A program made the position numbers and the translations under genes. A stretch of 45,572 nt of DNA from Gallionella sp. (GTDB taxonomy: Bacteria; Pseudomonadota; Gammaproteobacteria; Burkholderiales; Gallionellaceae), in assembly GCA_024654105.1 (NCBI GenBank), contig JANLID010000046.1, forward strand, positions 1 to 45,572. Direction: 5' to 3'. Below are positions 36,652 through 43,126 of the stretch, one piece after another. The first letter of the stretch is position 1, and every line of letters starts with the position of its first letter. The notes under the pieces were generated by a model. That model was given only the letters and a program-made list of their open reading frames with translations. It had not been told where the DNA came from and did no database searches.

Positions 36652-37154
36652 GCGCCATGCTCCGCCTAAGTCCTGAGCAGTTAAAGGCCCACATGGACCG
36701 GATGGCTCAGTCCCTGCCTGTGCGAAAAATCACCAAACTGGACGCCCACAAGCCGGTAATCGGGGGCGATGCGGCGGTCAAGGAAAATAAGGCTTGGGTA
36801 AAGCCGAAAGCGCGCAGCAAGGGCGAGGAAGGGCTGGAATTGGCGCTCAGGGCTGCTAAAGCACCGGCTTGGGTATCTGAGTACCGCTTTATGCCCGAAC
36901 GGCGCTACAGGGCCGATTTCGCCTTCCTAGAGGCGCGTTTGCTGGTCGAGGTCGAGGGTGGGCAATGGGTAGCCGGTGGCGGGCGACATAATCGTGGAGA
37001 CGGATACAGCAAAGATATTGAAAAGTACAACGAAATGACGATCCAAGGCTGGAGGTTACTGCGGGTAACTACCGGCATGGTCGAGGATGGCCGGGCGCTG
37101 GGGTACATCATGCGGGCATTGAATGTGAGCGAACGTAAAAGGCGATTGGCATGA
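36648..37154 (+). CDS. PD-(D/E)xK-like nuclease
   Basis: 168 residues. The region YRFMPERRYRADFAFLEARL followed by LLVEVEGGQW gives the D...ExE catalytic pattern (Asp, Glu, Glu) of restriction-type and Vsr/DUF559-like nucleases; then YSKDIEKYNEMTIQGWRLLRVT, a typical core helix and strand. In ninR-like regions such nucleases act as recombination or resolvase enzymes. Its stop overlaps the original start of the C5 methyltransferase (ATGA). Confidence 0.7.
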   Translation: MSAMLRLSPEQLKAHMDRMAQSLPVRKITKLDAHKPVIGGDAAVKENKAWVKPKARSKGEEGLELALRAAKAPAWVSEYRFMPERRYRADFAFLEARLLVEVEGGQWVAGGGRHNRGDGYSKDIEKYNEMTIQGWRLLRVTTGMVEDGRALGYIMRALNVSERKRRLA

Positions 37155-37180
37155 GGCCGCTTGCCGTAGATTTGTATTGT
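37151..37180 (+). pseudogene. Original 5' end of the C5 methyltransferase gene, cut off by an insertion
   Basis: ATG 37151 (ATGA overlap with the nuclease stop) opens MRPLAVDLYC, which is the start and half of motif I of a cytosine methyltransferase, then runs into non-homologous sequence. The protein continues at 37788 (GGFGWTQG), after 607 inserted bases. The insert carries its own copy of the same codons (PLAIDLFC) immediately before 37788. Confidence 0.75.
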
Positions 37181-37205
37181 AATGCGCGACGGATGGATGT
37201 AAAAT
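37177..37205 (+). promoter_or_regulatory. Promoter across the insertion junction, predicted leaderless
   Basis: TTGTAA (37177-37182), 17-bp spacer, TAAAAT (37200-37205); the HNH ATG is at 37212, seven bases on. The -35 box spans the junction of old gene and insert. Confidence 0.5.
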
Positions 37206-37211
37206 ACATGC

Positions 37212-37778
37212 ATGGCAACGAATCAAGACAAAGCTCGATGGGCGCGCGAATGGAGAAGGCGAAAAAAGCTAGGACTTCCACAGCCTGGCCGTGGGGACGG
37301 ATTGAGAAAACATGGTTTAACCAAATCACCTGAGCATCGATCGTGGCTATCCATGATGACCCGCTGTGTTTGGAGTGGTCCGGAAAGACCGGATTGGCAT
37401 CTATATCAAGGCAAAGGAGTGAAGGTATGCGAGCGATGGAAAGATTTCTCCAAGTTCTTGTTGGATATGGGGCCAAAGCCGACAAGGAAACACACCATAG
37501 ACAGATTTCCGAACGGTGATGGGAATTATGAACCCGGAAACTGTCGATGGGCTACTCCTAAAGAGCAAGCACGAAATTGGAAATATCGAAATCGAAGAAT
37601 TGAATTTGCCGGCGAAAATCTTTTGTTGCAGGAATGGGCAGAAAGACTCGGATTATCTCGCTCGTCTCTTAGGGATCGAATCTCTTGCGGATGGAGTATT
37701 GAAAAAGCCCTTACGACTCCTCCAGTCAGAATCAGGAACAGAGACAGGAGAGGACATTTCCAAACCTTTGGCGATTGA
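37212..37778 (+). CDS. HNH homing-type endonuclease inserted in the methyltransferase gene
   Basis: 188 residues. Basic N-terminus (NQDKARWAREWRRRKKLG), a middle part with SWLSMMTRCVWSG, and the core MGPKPTRKHTIDRFPNGDGN followed by YEPGNCRWATPKEQARN, which carries the H-N-H residues of phage homing endonucleases. The C-terminal region (LLQEWAERLGLSRSSLRDRI) is a NUMOD-type helix-turn-helix for site recognition. It ends within the start of the methyltransferase copy (11-base overlap at TTG 37768), so translation is coupled. Confidence 0.9.
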   Translation: MATNQDKARWAREWRRRKKLGLPQPGRGDGLRKHGLTKSPEHRSWLSMMTRCVWSGPERPDWHLYQGKGVKVCERWKDFSKFLLDMGPKPTRKHTIDRFPNGDGNYEPGNCRWATPKEQARNWKYRNRRIEFAGENLLLQEWAERLGLSRSSLRDRISCGWSIEKALTTPPVRIRNRDRRGHFQTFGD

Positions 37779-38439
37779 TCTTTTTTGTGGCGGCTTTGGT
37801 TGGACCCAAGGTTTCGTACAGGAAGGATGGCGTTGTGTGGGATTCGATTTAGAGCACGAACCGTGGCACGGAAACGTGCCGGCCGATTCGTGCAAAGTGT
37901 TGGCCGACGTTTTTGATTTGCATGGGTCAATGTTTTGTAATGCCGATTGCATAGTTTGCTCGCCGCCCTGCCAGGAGTTCAGCTACATGGCTATGCCGTG
38001 GTCGATAGCCAAACTGAAAGAGTTTCACCTACTCGCAGGATGGGATGATCCGAAGCGACTGACTGCACTGTTCGACGCCTGTTTCCGCATTCAGCGCGAG
38101 GCAATCGAAGCGGCCGGACACTTCATTCCGCTGGTAGTCGAGAACGTGCGCGGGGCGCAGAAGTGGGTAGGACGGTCGCGCTGGAACTGCGGCTCTATGC
38201 ATTTTTGGGGAGATGTTCCAGCCTTGATGCCAACAAAGAGGTACGTCAAAGAGCCTGTTGATCCACGAAACAGAAAAACAACAGGCGGATGGTTCTACGA
38301 TAACTATGAGACATCGCACCGCCGATGGTCTAGCGGGAGCGCGGAAAGAAAGCAATGGTCCGCAGAAATCGCAAAAGTACCGATTGAACTTTCAACCTGG
38401 ATAGCGCGATGTTTCAAGCCTACCTCATTACCTGCCTGA
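37768..38439 (+). CDS. DNA (cytosine-5) methyltransferase, with replacement start
   Basis: About 223 residues if started at TTG 37768 (AGGAGAGG at 37746-37753 is a distant ribosome site). Motif I LAIDLFCGGFGW at the very start, motif IV SPPCQEFS with the catalytic Cys at about residue 68, and motif VI VVENVRGAQ at about 123. Shorter than many C5 methyltransferases; the target recognition part is small. Probably protects phage DNA. An in-frame longer ORF from GTG 37516 exists but lies inside the HNH gene. Confidence 0.8.
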   Translation: MAIDLFCGGFGWTQGFVQEGWRCVGFDLEHEPWHGNVPADSCKVLADVFDLHGSMFCNADCIVCSPPCQEFSYMAMPWSIAKLKEFHLLAGWDDPKRLTALFDACFRIQREAIEAAGHFIPLVVENVRGAQKWVGRSRWNCGSMHFWGDVPALMPTKRYVKEPVDPRNRKTTGGWFYDNYETSHRRWSSGSAERKQWSAEIAKVPIELSTWIARCFKPTSLPA

Positions 38440-39059
38440 CCTCAGGACGGCAGTATGTTGGCGTAACCGGACGCCCATTCGCCAAACGATGGAACGAGCA
38501 CGTCTACGATTCCACGCGGCGTAAGACTGCGCTTGCGCGAGCGATAGCGAAGCATGGGCGCAGCAACTTCACGATAGAGGCGCTTTGCTCGTTCGGAACA
38601 TGGGCCGACGCTTGCGCCGCCGAGGACGGTCTGATTCAACAACACGGAACGATGGCGCCAAACGGCTACAACGTGATGCCAAGCGGAAAGGGCCGCGGGG
38701 TTGGGTTCGTGCCATCTGCTGAATCTGTTGAGCGCAGCGCCGCCAAGCATCGCGGTTTGCCATGCCATGAGAACACACGCGCCGCTGCGGTGGCAACGCA
38801 CCTTGGAAAGCCAAAGAGCGCGGAGCATTGCAAGCGAATAGCTGCCGCACGAACTGGAACGACACGCACCGAAGCAACGAAAGAGAAAATACGCGCTGCA
38901 TGGGCAAAGCGCCGAGCCAACGGGGAATTCAAGACCGCTGAACCATACGCGCACGCCAGCAAAGCCCGCAAAGCCGCCTCAGCCGCTATTGCGAAAATTC
39001 CAGCGCCTTTGGCCAGGTATATTGCGCAAATCTATTATCCGAGGGAAATGGCGGCGTGA
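38409..39059 (+). CDS. GIY-YIG homing-type endonuclease with NUMOD3-like repeats
   Basis: 216 residues. The N-terminal domain AYLITCLTSGRQYVGVTG followed by RPFAKRWNEH is the GIY-YIG fold entry, with the second motif in SNFTIEALC and E in AAEDGLIQQ. The C-terminal part has NUMOD3-like DNA-binding units (GLPCHENTRAAAVATHLGKP, SAEHCKRIAAARTG). It overlaps the methyltransferase by 31 bases, so the methyltransferase gene has an endonuclease gene on each side. Confidence 0.9.
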   Translation: MFQAYLITCLTSGRQYVGVTGRPFAKRWNEHVYDSTRRKTALARAIAKHGRSNFTIEALCSFGTWADACAAEDGLIQQHGTMAPNGYNVMPSGKGRGVGFVPSAESVERSAAKHRGLPCHENTRAAAVATHLGKPKSAEHCKRIAAARTGTTRTEATKEKIRAAWAKRRANGEFKTAEPYAHASKARKAASAAIAKIPAPLARYIAQIYYPREMAA

Positions 39060-39559
39060 TGGATAGGCCAGCCTTCAAAACCCGCACCATCCGCCTTATC
39101 GGCCAGTCTCAACGCGACATAGCCCTAGCCGCCGTGACCAATGCGCCGCTTGATCCTGATAAGCCGATCGAGGTAGTTATTCGGGAGGAGCGAAAGACTC
39201 GCAAGCTAGACCAAAATGCTGCTTATCACGCTGGCCCGCTGCGTGATATTGCCGAGCAAGCCTGGATCGACGGCAAGCAATACAGCGCGGAAGTCTGGCA
39301 CGAATACTTCAAGCGCGAATACCTGCCGGAAGATGGGAAATATGGCGACCTCGATATTGAATTGCTGGCGAAAGAAGGTTACCGCAAATGGGCGAGCGAT
39401 CCGGCTGGCGAGCGCGTTTTGATTGGCAGCACCACGCAGCTTACGGTGCGCGGCATGGCGCAATACATGCAGCAGGTCGAGGCGCACGGCGCGAGCCTGG
39501 GGGTCCAATTCCACGAAGCGCCTATCAGGTGGGAGTCCGAATCAGCGAGGCACGCATGA
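39059..39559 (+). CDS. ninB: NinB-like recombination protein
   Basis: 166 residues (GTG 39056 in frame, one codon earlier, is an alternative). The pattern VVIREERKTRKLDQNAAYHA ... AEVWHEYFKREYLPED ... STTQLTVRGMAQYMQQVEAH matches lambda NinB/Orf, which binds ssDNA and SSB and helps load recombinase. Fits the ninR-like position after the replication genes. Confidence 0.9.
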   Translation: MDRPAFKTRTIRLIGQSQRDIALAAVTNAPLDPDKPIEVVIREERKTRKLDQNAAYHAGPLRDIAEQAWIDGKQYSAEVWHEYFKREYLPEDGKYGDLDIELLAKEGYRKWASDPAGERVLIGSTTQLTVRGMAQYMQQVEAHGASLGVQFHEAPIRWESESARHA

Positions 39560-39789
39560 GCGACGTTTTAGCATTTAGAGTTGAAATAGATTCCATGTCA
39601 TGCATTGTCGTAGCGGAAACTCCAGCGAAGGCGCGATGGCTGGCAGTTAAGGGATATTGGGAAGCAGGCTATGGTAGAAAAGGACTGTGGCCTAGACCGG
39701 TCGCAAGACGCGCTCCACATTACGATAATCATCCGGCATTGCTGCGTGATCCACAAAGAGCGCATAGCGAGGGATGGCTAATCGCATGA
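39556..39789 (+). CDS. Hypothetical protein, 77 residues
   Basis: ATGA overlap with ninB. Short alpha/beta protein (VLAFRVEIDSMSCIVVAETP, AKARWLAVKGYWEAGYG), with a basic end. Not recognised; typical nin-region filler. Confidence 0.55.
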   Translation: MSDVLAFRVEIDSMSCIVVAETPAKARWLAVKGYWEAGYGRKGLWPRPVARRAPHYDNHPALLRDPQRAHSEGWLIA

Positions 39790-39823
39790 GCCTGCAATCC
39801 CCCACCAAGGAAGAAAGCGCGCC

Positions 39824-40141
39824 ATGACGCACCGCAATCGCCAGCTTCTAGACTGCGCCCATGACGCGCCCTGCATGCTCAATCTCGCGCAAACCTGCGG
39901 CAATTATCCATCCGTTCCCTGCCATAGCGACCTGCAAAAGCACGGCCGCGGGATCGGGCACAAGAGCCATGATTGCCTGAGCGTCCCTGGGTGCCCGGAT
40001 TGTCACGCTCTTTTCACTCGTGCGCACCTTGGCCGCGAGGGATATTACGAGGTATGGCGGAACGCTTTCGAGCAGTATCAGATATGGCTTTGGGAGTCTG
40101 GCCGGATTCGGGTAACTGAGAAAAGGAGGATAGCGGCATGA
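39824..40141 (+). CDS. DUF1364 nuclease-like protein
   Basis: 105 residues. Cys/His pattern (DCAHDAPCMLNL, PCHSDLQKHGRGIGHKSHD, CPDCHALF) is that of the DUF1364/NinX-like family, a His-Cys metal fold related to HNH proteins. It probably cuts or binds DNA during recombination. A 13-codon ORF (39786-39827) bridges it to the previous gene. Confidence 0.8.
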   Translation: MTHRNRQLLDCAHDAPCMLNLAQTCGNYPSVPCHSDLQKHGRGIGHKSHDCLSVPGCPDCHALFTRAHLGREGYYEVWRNAFEQYQIWLWESGRIRVTEKRRIAA

Positions 40142-40341
40142 GAAACCACGGCAAAGGGCGCGCCATTTCAATCAACGAGCCGAACCAGGGCGGCATAAGC
40201 GAGGTATGGAAGCAGGAGCTAGGCAAGGTCGCGCCTCCGGTGTACGTGTTCAAGCCGCTGGCGCAATGGCCTGCTGTGCCGCACCCAACGAGGCAGGCAG
40301 ACCTTGACCAATTCCGAAATATGCCGAGCAGGGCGGTATGA
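40138..40341 (+). CDS. Hypothetical protein, 67 residues
   Basis: ATGA overlaps on both sides. Basic start (RNHGKGRAISINEPNQGG) and Pro-rich centre; no family recognised. Confidence 0.5.
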   Translation: MRNHGKGRAISINEPNQGGISEVWKQELGKVAPPVYVFKPLAQWPAVPHPTRQADLDQFRNMPSRAV

Positions 40342-40493
40342 GCATGAAAACGAAAACCAAGCGAGCGAACGGAATCAAGCCGATGAAGGTCGCCCGTGGC
40401 ACGGCCAGACGGGAGCGCCGGCAGAACATGGCCGCGTTTTATGCCGAGCGGGAGAAACGGAATCGGCCGCAACCGGAAGGCCGCGCTTCATGA
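40338..40493 (+). CDS. 51-residue strongly basic protein
   Basis: Overlaps both neighbours by ATGA. KTKTKRANGIKPMKVARG followed by an Arg-rich helix (RRERRQNMAAFYAEREKR). Probably nucleic-acid binding. Confidence 0.55.
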   Translation: MSMKTKTKRANGIKPMKVARGTARRERRQNMAAFYAEREKRNRPQPEGRAS

Positions 40494-40942
40494 ACGAGGC
40501 CGCAATACATTCCATGCTTGAGAATTGGGCACGCTGGGCGCGCGGCCGAGCCGTACAGGGCCATTGCGCCAGTATCGAGTACCGCTACCGATCCAAGCTG
40601 CGCCCGGACATGACGCCTACAGGTTGGGGAGACTGGATACCGGTCGTACCGTTGCCTATCCTGCCGCCGATAGACGCCCTGCAGGCGCTCGAGGTTGAGC
40701 GCTGCATGCGCCACCTGCCCGACGGCCATAGGATGGCGCTACGGCTCGTCTACGTGGACCGGATGCCGCGCAAAATGGCATGCCTGTATCTGGTGATCGC
40801 GTTTCGGGATTATGAGCGTTACCTGGGGGATGCTAGGTGCATGATAGCCAACCTATTGCAGCGCGCCAAGGAAAAGCGCATTATTCCTCGTCAGTCGGCG
40901 GCAGCCGCGCAAGCCGGAGGTGCTCAACCACCCGAGGGCTGA
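40490..40942 (+). CDS. Q-like antiterminator/late regulator
   Basis: 150 residues. The C-terminal half has a sigma-region-4-like helix-turn-helix (MRHLPDGHRMALRLVYVDRM, PRKMACLYLVIAFRDYERYL), as in phage Q/ArpU/RinA-type late activators. It is the last gene of the rightward early operon, followed (after an inserted HNH gene) by a strong promoter and an early terminator, as lambda Q is followed by pR' and tR'. It likely allows late transcription past that terminator. Confidence 0.7.
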   Translation: MNEAAIHSMLENWARWARGRAVQGHCASIEYRYRSKLRPDMTPTGWGDWIPVVPLPILPPIDALQALEVERCMRHLPDGHRMALRLVYVDRMPRKMACLYLVIAFRDYERYLGDARCMIANLLQRAKEKRIIPRQSAAAAQAGGAQPPEG

Positions 40943-40975
40943 CAAACCCTTCAAGCGTCGTTGAGGACGATCAAC

Positions 40976-41620
40976 ATGAAAACCTGCCGGAAATGTGGAA
41001 GTACCGCGTTCTACGACAACGGAGGATGTAAGCCTTGCACCCGCGCTTCGAGCATAAAATGGCGTGAAAAAAATCAGGAAAGAGTGCGCGCGTACAGGGC
41101 AAATAATCGTGAACAGATAACGATACAGGTAGCAGAATATAGGGAAAAAAATAAGGAAAAGATAGCGGAACAAAGAAGAAAATATGCAATTGAAAATCGC
41201 AACAAAATTATACTGAAAGACGCTAAATATCGGGCCGCTAATGCAGGCAAGAGAAAAGCGCAGGCGATAGTGTATCGAAAAAATCATACTGAAAAGCATA
41301 GGGCGAGTTCGGCTGCTTGGGCCGCGAGGAATAAAGAAGCGGTCAGAATAATCCACCAAAATAGACGGTATCGAAAAAAAGAGAACGGCGGAACCTTGTC
41401 GCGTGGGTTGATTGGGAAACTGATTAAACTACAAAATGGAAAATGCCTTTGTTGTGGCGTTGCTCTTGGAGCAGATTTTCACCTTGACCACGTGATGCCG
41501 CTTGCGCGAGGCGGCGCACACAACGACAAGAACATGCAATTACTTTGCCCAACATGCAACCTAAACAAACATGCAAAGCACCCCGTAGATTTCATGCAAG
41601 AGCGCGGGTTCCTGCTGTGA
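40976..41620 (+). CDS. HNH homing-type endonuclease with zinc ribbon and repeated helices
   Basis: 214 residues from ATG 40976 (GAGG upstream). N-terminal zinc ribbon (CRKCGSTAFYDNGGCKPC), repeated units (YRANNREQI, YREKNKEKI, YAIENRNKI, YRAANAGKR) and C-terminal HNH core (CLCCGVALGADFHLDHVMPL, NLNKHAKHP). AT-rich relative to flanks. Same architecture as the gene at 492. It separates the Q-like gene from the late promoter, a typical insertion point between modules. Confidence 0.9.
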   Translation: MKTCRKCGSTAFYDNGGCKPCTRASSIKWREKNQERVRAYRANNREQITIQVAEYREKNKEKIAEQRRKYAIENRNKIILKDAKYRAANAGKRKAQAIVYRKNHTEKHRASSAAWAARNKEAVRIIHQNRRYRKKENGGTLSRGLIGKLIKLQNGKCLCCGVALGADFHLDHVMPLARGGAHNDKNMQLLCPTCNLNKHAKHPVDFMQERGFLL

Positions 41621-41632
41621 ATCGTTGATCTT

Positions 41633-41661
41633 TTGACAATTCAGCGCGTTGCGTGTATATG
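41633..41661 (+). promoter_or_regulatory. Strong late promoter, pR'-like
   Basis: TTGACA (41633-41638), 17-bp spacer, TATATG (41656-41661), predicted start near 41668. No gene starts within 150 bases; instead hairpins follow, then a terminator at 41734. Located downstream of the Q-like gene as in lambdoid phages. Confidence 0.8.
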
Positions 41662-41692
41662 TCTCCCTACAATTTGCCAAACCAGCTATTCT

Positions 41693-41709
41693 CGCGCCGC
41701 CCCGGCGCG
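41693..41709 (+). other. GC hairpin in the late leader
   Basis: CGCGCC / GGCGCG with a 5-base loop, about 25 bases after the predicted start. May be a pause or processing element for antitermination, or part of a small leader RNA. Confidence 0.5.
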
Positions 41710-41733
41710 TGATGAATTGGAGAGAAAGAACAC

Positions 41734-41763
41734 AGGCCCGACCCGCAAGGTGCTGGGCCTTTT
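41734..41763 (+). terminator. Early terminator in the late leader (tR'-like)
   Basis: AGGCCC (41734-41739) / GGGCCT (41755-41760), followed by TTTTAG. It would limit the late transcript to about 95-100 bases unless the Q-like protein acts. Confidence 0.7.
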
Positions 41764-41820
41764 AGTTTCAGACGCGGGATAGTAGAACGGTCCTACGGTG
41801 GGCTCATAAGGAGGTACTGA

Positions 41821-42234
41821 ATGCCATCCAGCAAAGCTAAACGCTCGGCGTACTTTCGTGAGATATGGTATCCGCGAAACAGAGCCAAGCAGATGGCTAG
41901 GGTAGATCGGAACAAAAAAAACATGCTTGCTGTGGTTCGTGAAATAAAAATGACGCGAGGTTGTTCTGATTGCGGTTACAAAGGTCACCCATCCGCGCTA
42001 GATTTTGACCACAGGGACGGAACAACGAAAAGTTTCAACATTGGCGAGCACAGAAGCACAGGGTTAGATAAGATCATGATGGAAATAGAGAAGTGTGATG
42101 TTGTGTGCGCCAATTGCCACAGGATACGCACCTTTCAAAGATTGGAACAGAAGCGACTTGGAGCAGCGGCAGCTCGGCAGCCTCATAAGCTGAAGGTCCC
42201 AGGTTCGAGTCCTGGAGTCGCAACCATACAATAG
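41821..42234 (+). CDS. HNH endonuclease whose 3' end overlaps a tRNA gene
   Basis: 137 residues, AAGGAGG upstream. Basic N-terminus (SSKAKRSAYFREIWYPRN), then CSDCGYKGHPSALDFDHRD, TTKSFNIGEH, and CDVVCANCHRIRTFQR, a standard small HNH fold with zinc Cys pairs. The last 25 residues (LGAAAARQPHKLKVPGSSPG...) are encoded by the tRNA sequence at 42152 and are probably a chance read-in. AT-rich before the tRNA. Confidence 0.85.
   Translation: MPSSKAKRSAYFREIWYPRNRAKQMARVDRNKKNMLAVVREIKMTRGCSDCGYKGHPSALDFDHRDGTTKSFNIGEHRSTGLDKIMMEIEKCDVVCANCHRIRTFQRLEQKRLGAAAARQPHKLKVPGSSPGVATIQ
42152..42226 (+). tRNA. Initiator-type tRNA-Met (anticodon CAT)
   Basis: A full 75-base cloverleaf with encoded CCA: acceptor AGCGACT/AGTCGCA, D stem GAGC/GCTC, anticodon stem GCAGC/GCTGA with loop CTCATAA (anticodon 42184-42186), T stem CCAGG/CCTGG with TTCGAGT. 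Base 1-72 is unpaired (A x A), 11-24 is A-U, and the TGGAGCAG, AGCTCG, GAAGGTC and GCAACCA segments match bacterial initiator tRNA. It lacks the usual three G-C pairs in the anticodon stem (pairs are A-U, G-C, C-G) and has a G27 x A43 mismatch. No amino-acid-identity test was possible. Confidence 0.85.
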
Positions 42235-42239
42235 GCAGA

Positions 42240-42266
42240 CTCGGTTCAATTCCGAACCCGCAACCA
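42240..42266 (+). pseudogene. 3' remnant of a second initiator-type tRNA
   Basis: CTCGG-TTCAATT-CCGAA followed by CCCGCAACCA resembles the T arm and 3' acceptor end of initiator tRNA (bacterial ...GGTTCAAATCCGGCCCCCGCAACCA is a close relative) with one base missing; no 5' half is present. May be a relic of tRNA capture or an attachment-site fragment. Confidence 0.55.
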
Positions 42267-42326
42267 CCACCCTCCCTCGCATGCGGTGCAGGTTTCCTCC
42301 TCCCTGAGCCTGCGCGATGGAGTTTA

Positions 42327-42360
42327 GCCGCGTAGCCTTCTGGTTGACCGCGGCGTTTTT
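42327..42360 (+). terminator. Terminator after the tRNA region
   Basis: GCCGCG (42327-42332) and CGCGGC (42349-42354) can pair, with an inner AGCC/GGTT stem, followed by GTTTTT. The rest of 42267-42508 holds no convincing gene; a weak ORF (42317-42595) starts inside this hairpin. Confidence 0.6.
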
Positions 42361-42508
42361 ATTCGGACGGCTCTCTCACCCATCAAGTGCTATCGAGGGC
42401 CTGCGCCAATCGCCTGATCCCCGTACCGGATCACCCTATTCGGCTGCCTGCAGATACCCGTCCGGTCCTAGTCCGGCGACAGCGGCGGGCGCAGCGTGGC
42501 GGCCGGAC

Positions 42509-42691
42509 CTATTTTTTGCGCCAGTTCGGATTGCCGGCTGGCCGGCCTGGCGTGATCGAATAGCCCATCGGGAGCAGCCATACGCCGCCCCGTAGCTGCG
42601 CGCCGGGTATCCGGCCCTGCCAGCACAGGGCGCGCAGGCGGCGGGCTCCTAGGCCGGGTTTAGCGGCCTGGGCGATGGTGATGATGTTCAC
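42509..42691 (-). CDS. Small helix-turn-helix protein (excisionase/MerR-like fold)
   Basis: 60 residues from GTG 42691 (GTGA overlap). NIITIAQAAKPGLGARRLRA followed by LCWQGRIPGAQLRGGVWLLP is the winged helix-turn-helix pattern of excisionase-like DNA-binding proteins. It is the last gene of a short leftward operon. Confidence 0.75.
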   Translation of the reverse strand: MNIITIAQAAKPGLGARRLRALCWQGRIPGAQLRGGVWLLPMGYSITPGRPAGNPNWRKK

Positions 42692-42918
42692 TGCCGGCAC
42701 CAATTTACTGCCGCAACAATTCGCTCAGCATTGGCGATTTGAAATGCGCTGAATTGTTCGCTCTTTTTGATCGTGGCGATATTGCAGACAAAACGGTTGT
42801 CGGCATCAAACACGCACAAATCCTGGACGTGTTTGTTGAGAGGGCCCTGGTCGACAATTGCGTAGCGCCATGGTTCTGCGCCCCAATCGTGGGTATCGGT
42901 TATTACAGATTTTGGCAT
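42688..42918 (-). CDS. Hypothetical protein, 76 residues
   Basis: Starts at ATG 42918 (a GTG/ATG 12 bases earlier is also in frame). Sequence with WRYAIVDQGPLNKHVQDLC and ANAERIVAAVNWCR resembles widespread small phage proteins of unknown function that end in a VVAAVN-type helix. Confidence 0.65.
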   Translation of the reverse strand: MPKSVITDTHDWGAEPWRYAIVDQGPLNKHVQDLCVFDADNRFVCNIATIKKSEQFSAFQIANAERIVAAVNWCRQ

Positions 42919-43118
42919 TTTGTGCCCCATTTGTTGGTGATGTAGGCCAGATCAGGTATCCGGACAGCCTCATCCGCGAGCCTGGCCAGCCGGTGGCCGT
43001 GATACACACGGCGCCAATCCCCCTCGGGCAGGCCAAGGAAAGCCGACCATAGATCATCGTTTCCCGTGGCCTGCAGGTTGAGGCGGACTGCCTCGGCAAA
43101 TTTGGCTGAGAGTGGCAT
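42903..43118 (-). CDS. Hypothetical protein, 71 residues
   Basis: Helical (AKFAEAVRLNLQATGNDDLW, LARLADEAVRIPDLAYI). GAGCAAAAATG context with weak ribosome site; overlaps the next gene by 16 bases. Resembles small DNA-binding regulators in size, but no motif is convincing. Confidence 0.6.
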   Translation of the reverse strand: MPLSAKFAEAVRLNLQATGNDDLWSAFLGLPEGDWRRVYHGHRLARLADEAVRIPDLAYITNKWGTKCQNL

Positions 43119-43126
43119 TTTTGCTC

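Noticed and set aside
37516..37767. Long N-terminal extension of the C5 methyltransferase from GTG 37516
   Set aside because: It lies in another frame of the HNH gene and lacks homology to methyltransferases; motif I needs only a few residues before it.
37181..37787. Group I intron carrying the HNH gene
   Set aside because: Only about 40 non-coding bases lie in the insert, too few for an intron core; the splice sites do not fit a U before and G at the end, and the target codons are duplicated, which an intron would not do.
39786..39827. 13-codon ORF between two nin-region genes
   Set aside because: It has ATGA joins at both ends but is too short to call a gene; it may serve only for translational coupling.
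42317..42595. Rightward 92-residue ORF
   Set aside because: It starts inside a terminator hairpin, has no clear ribosome site, and its second half is antisense to the HTH gene at 42509.
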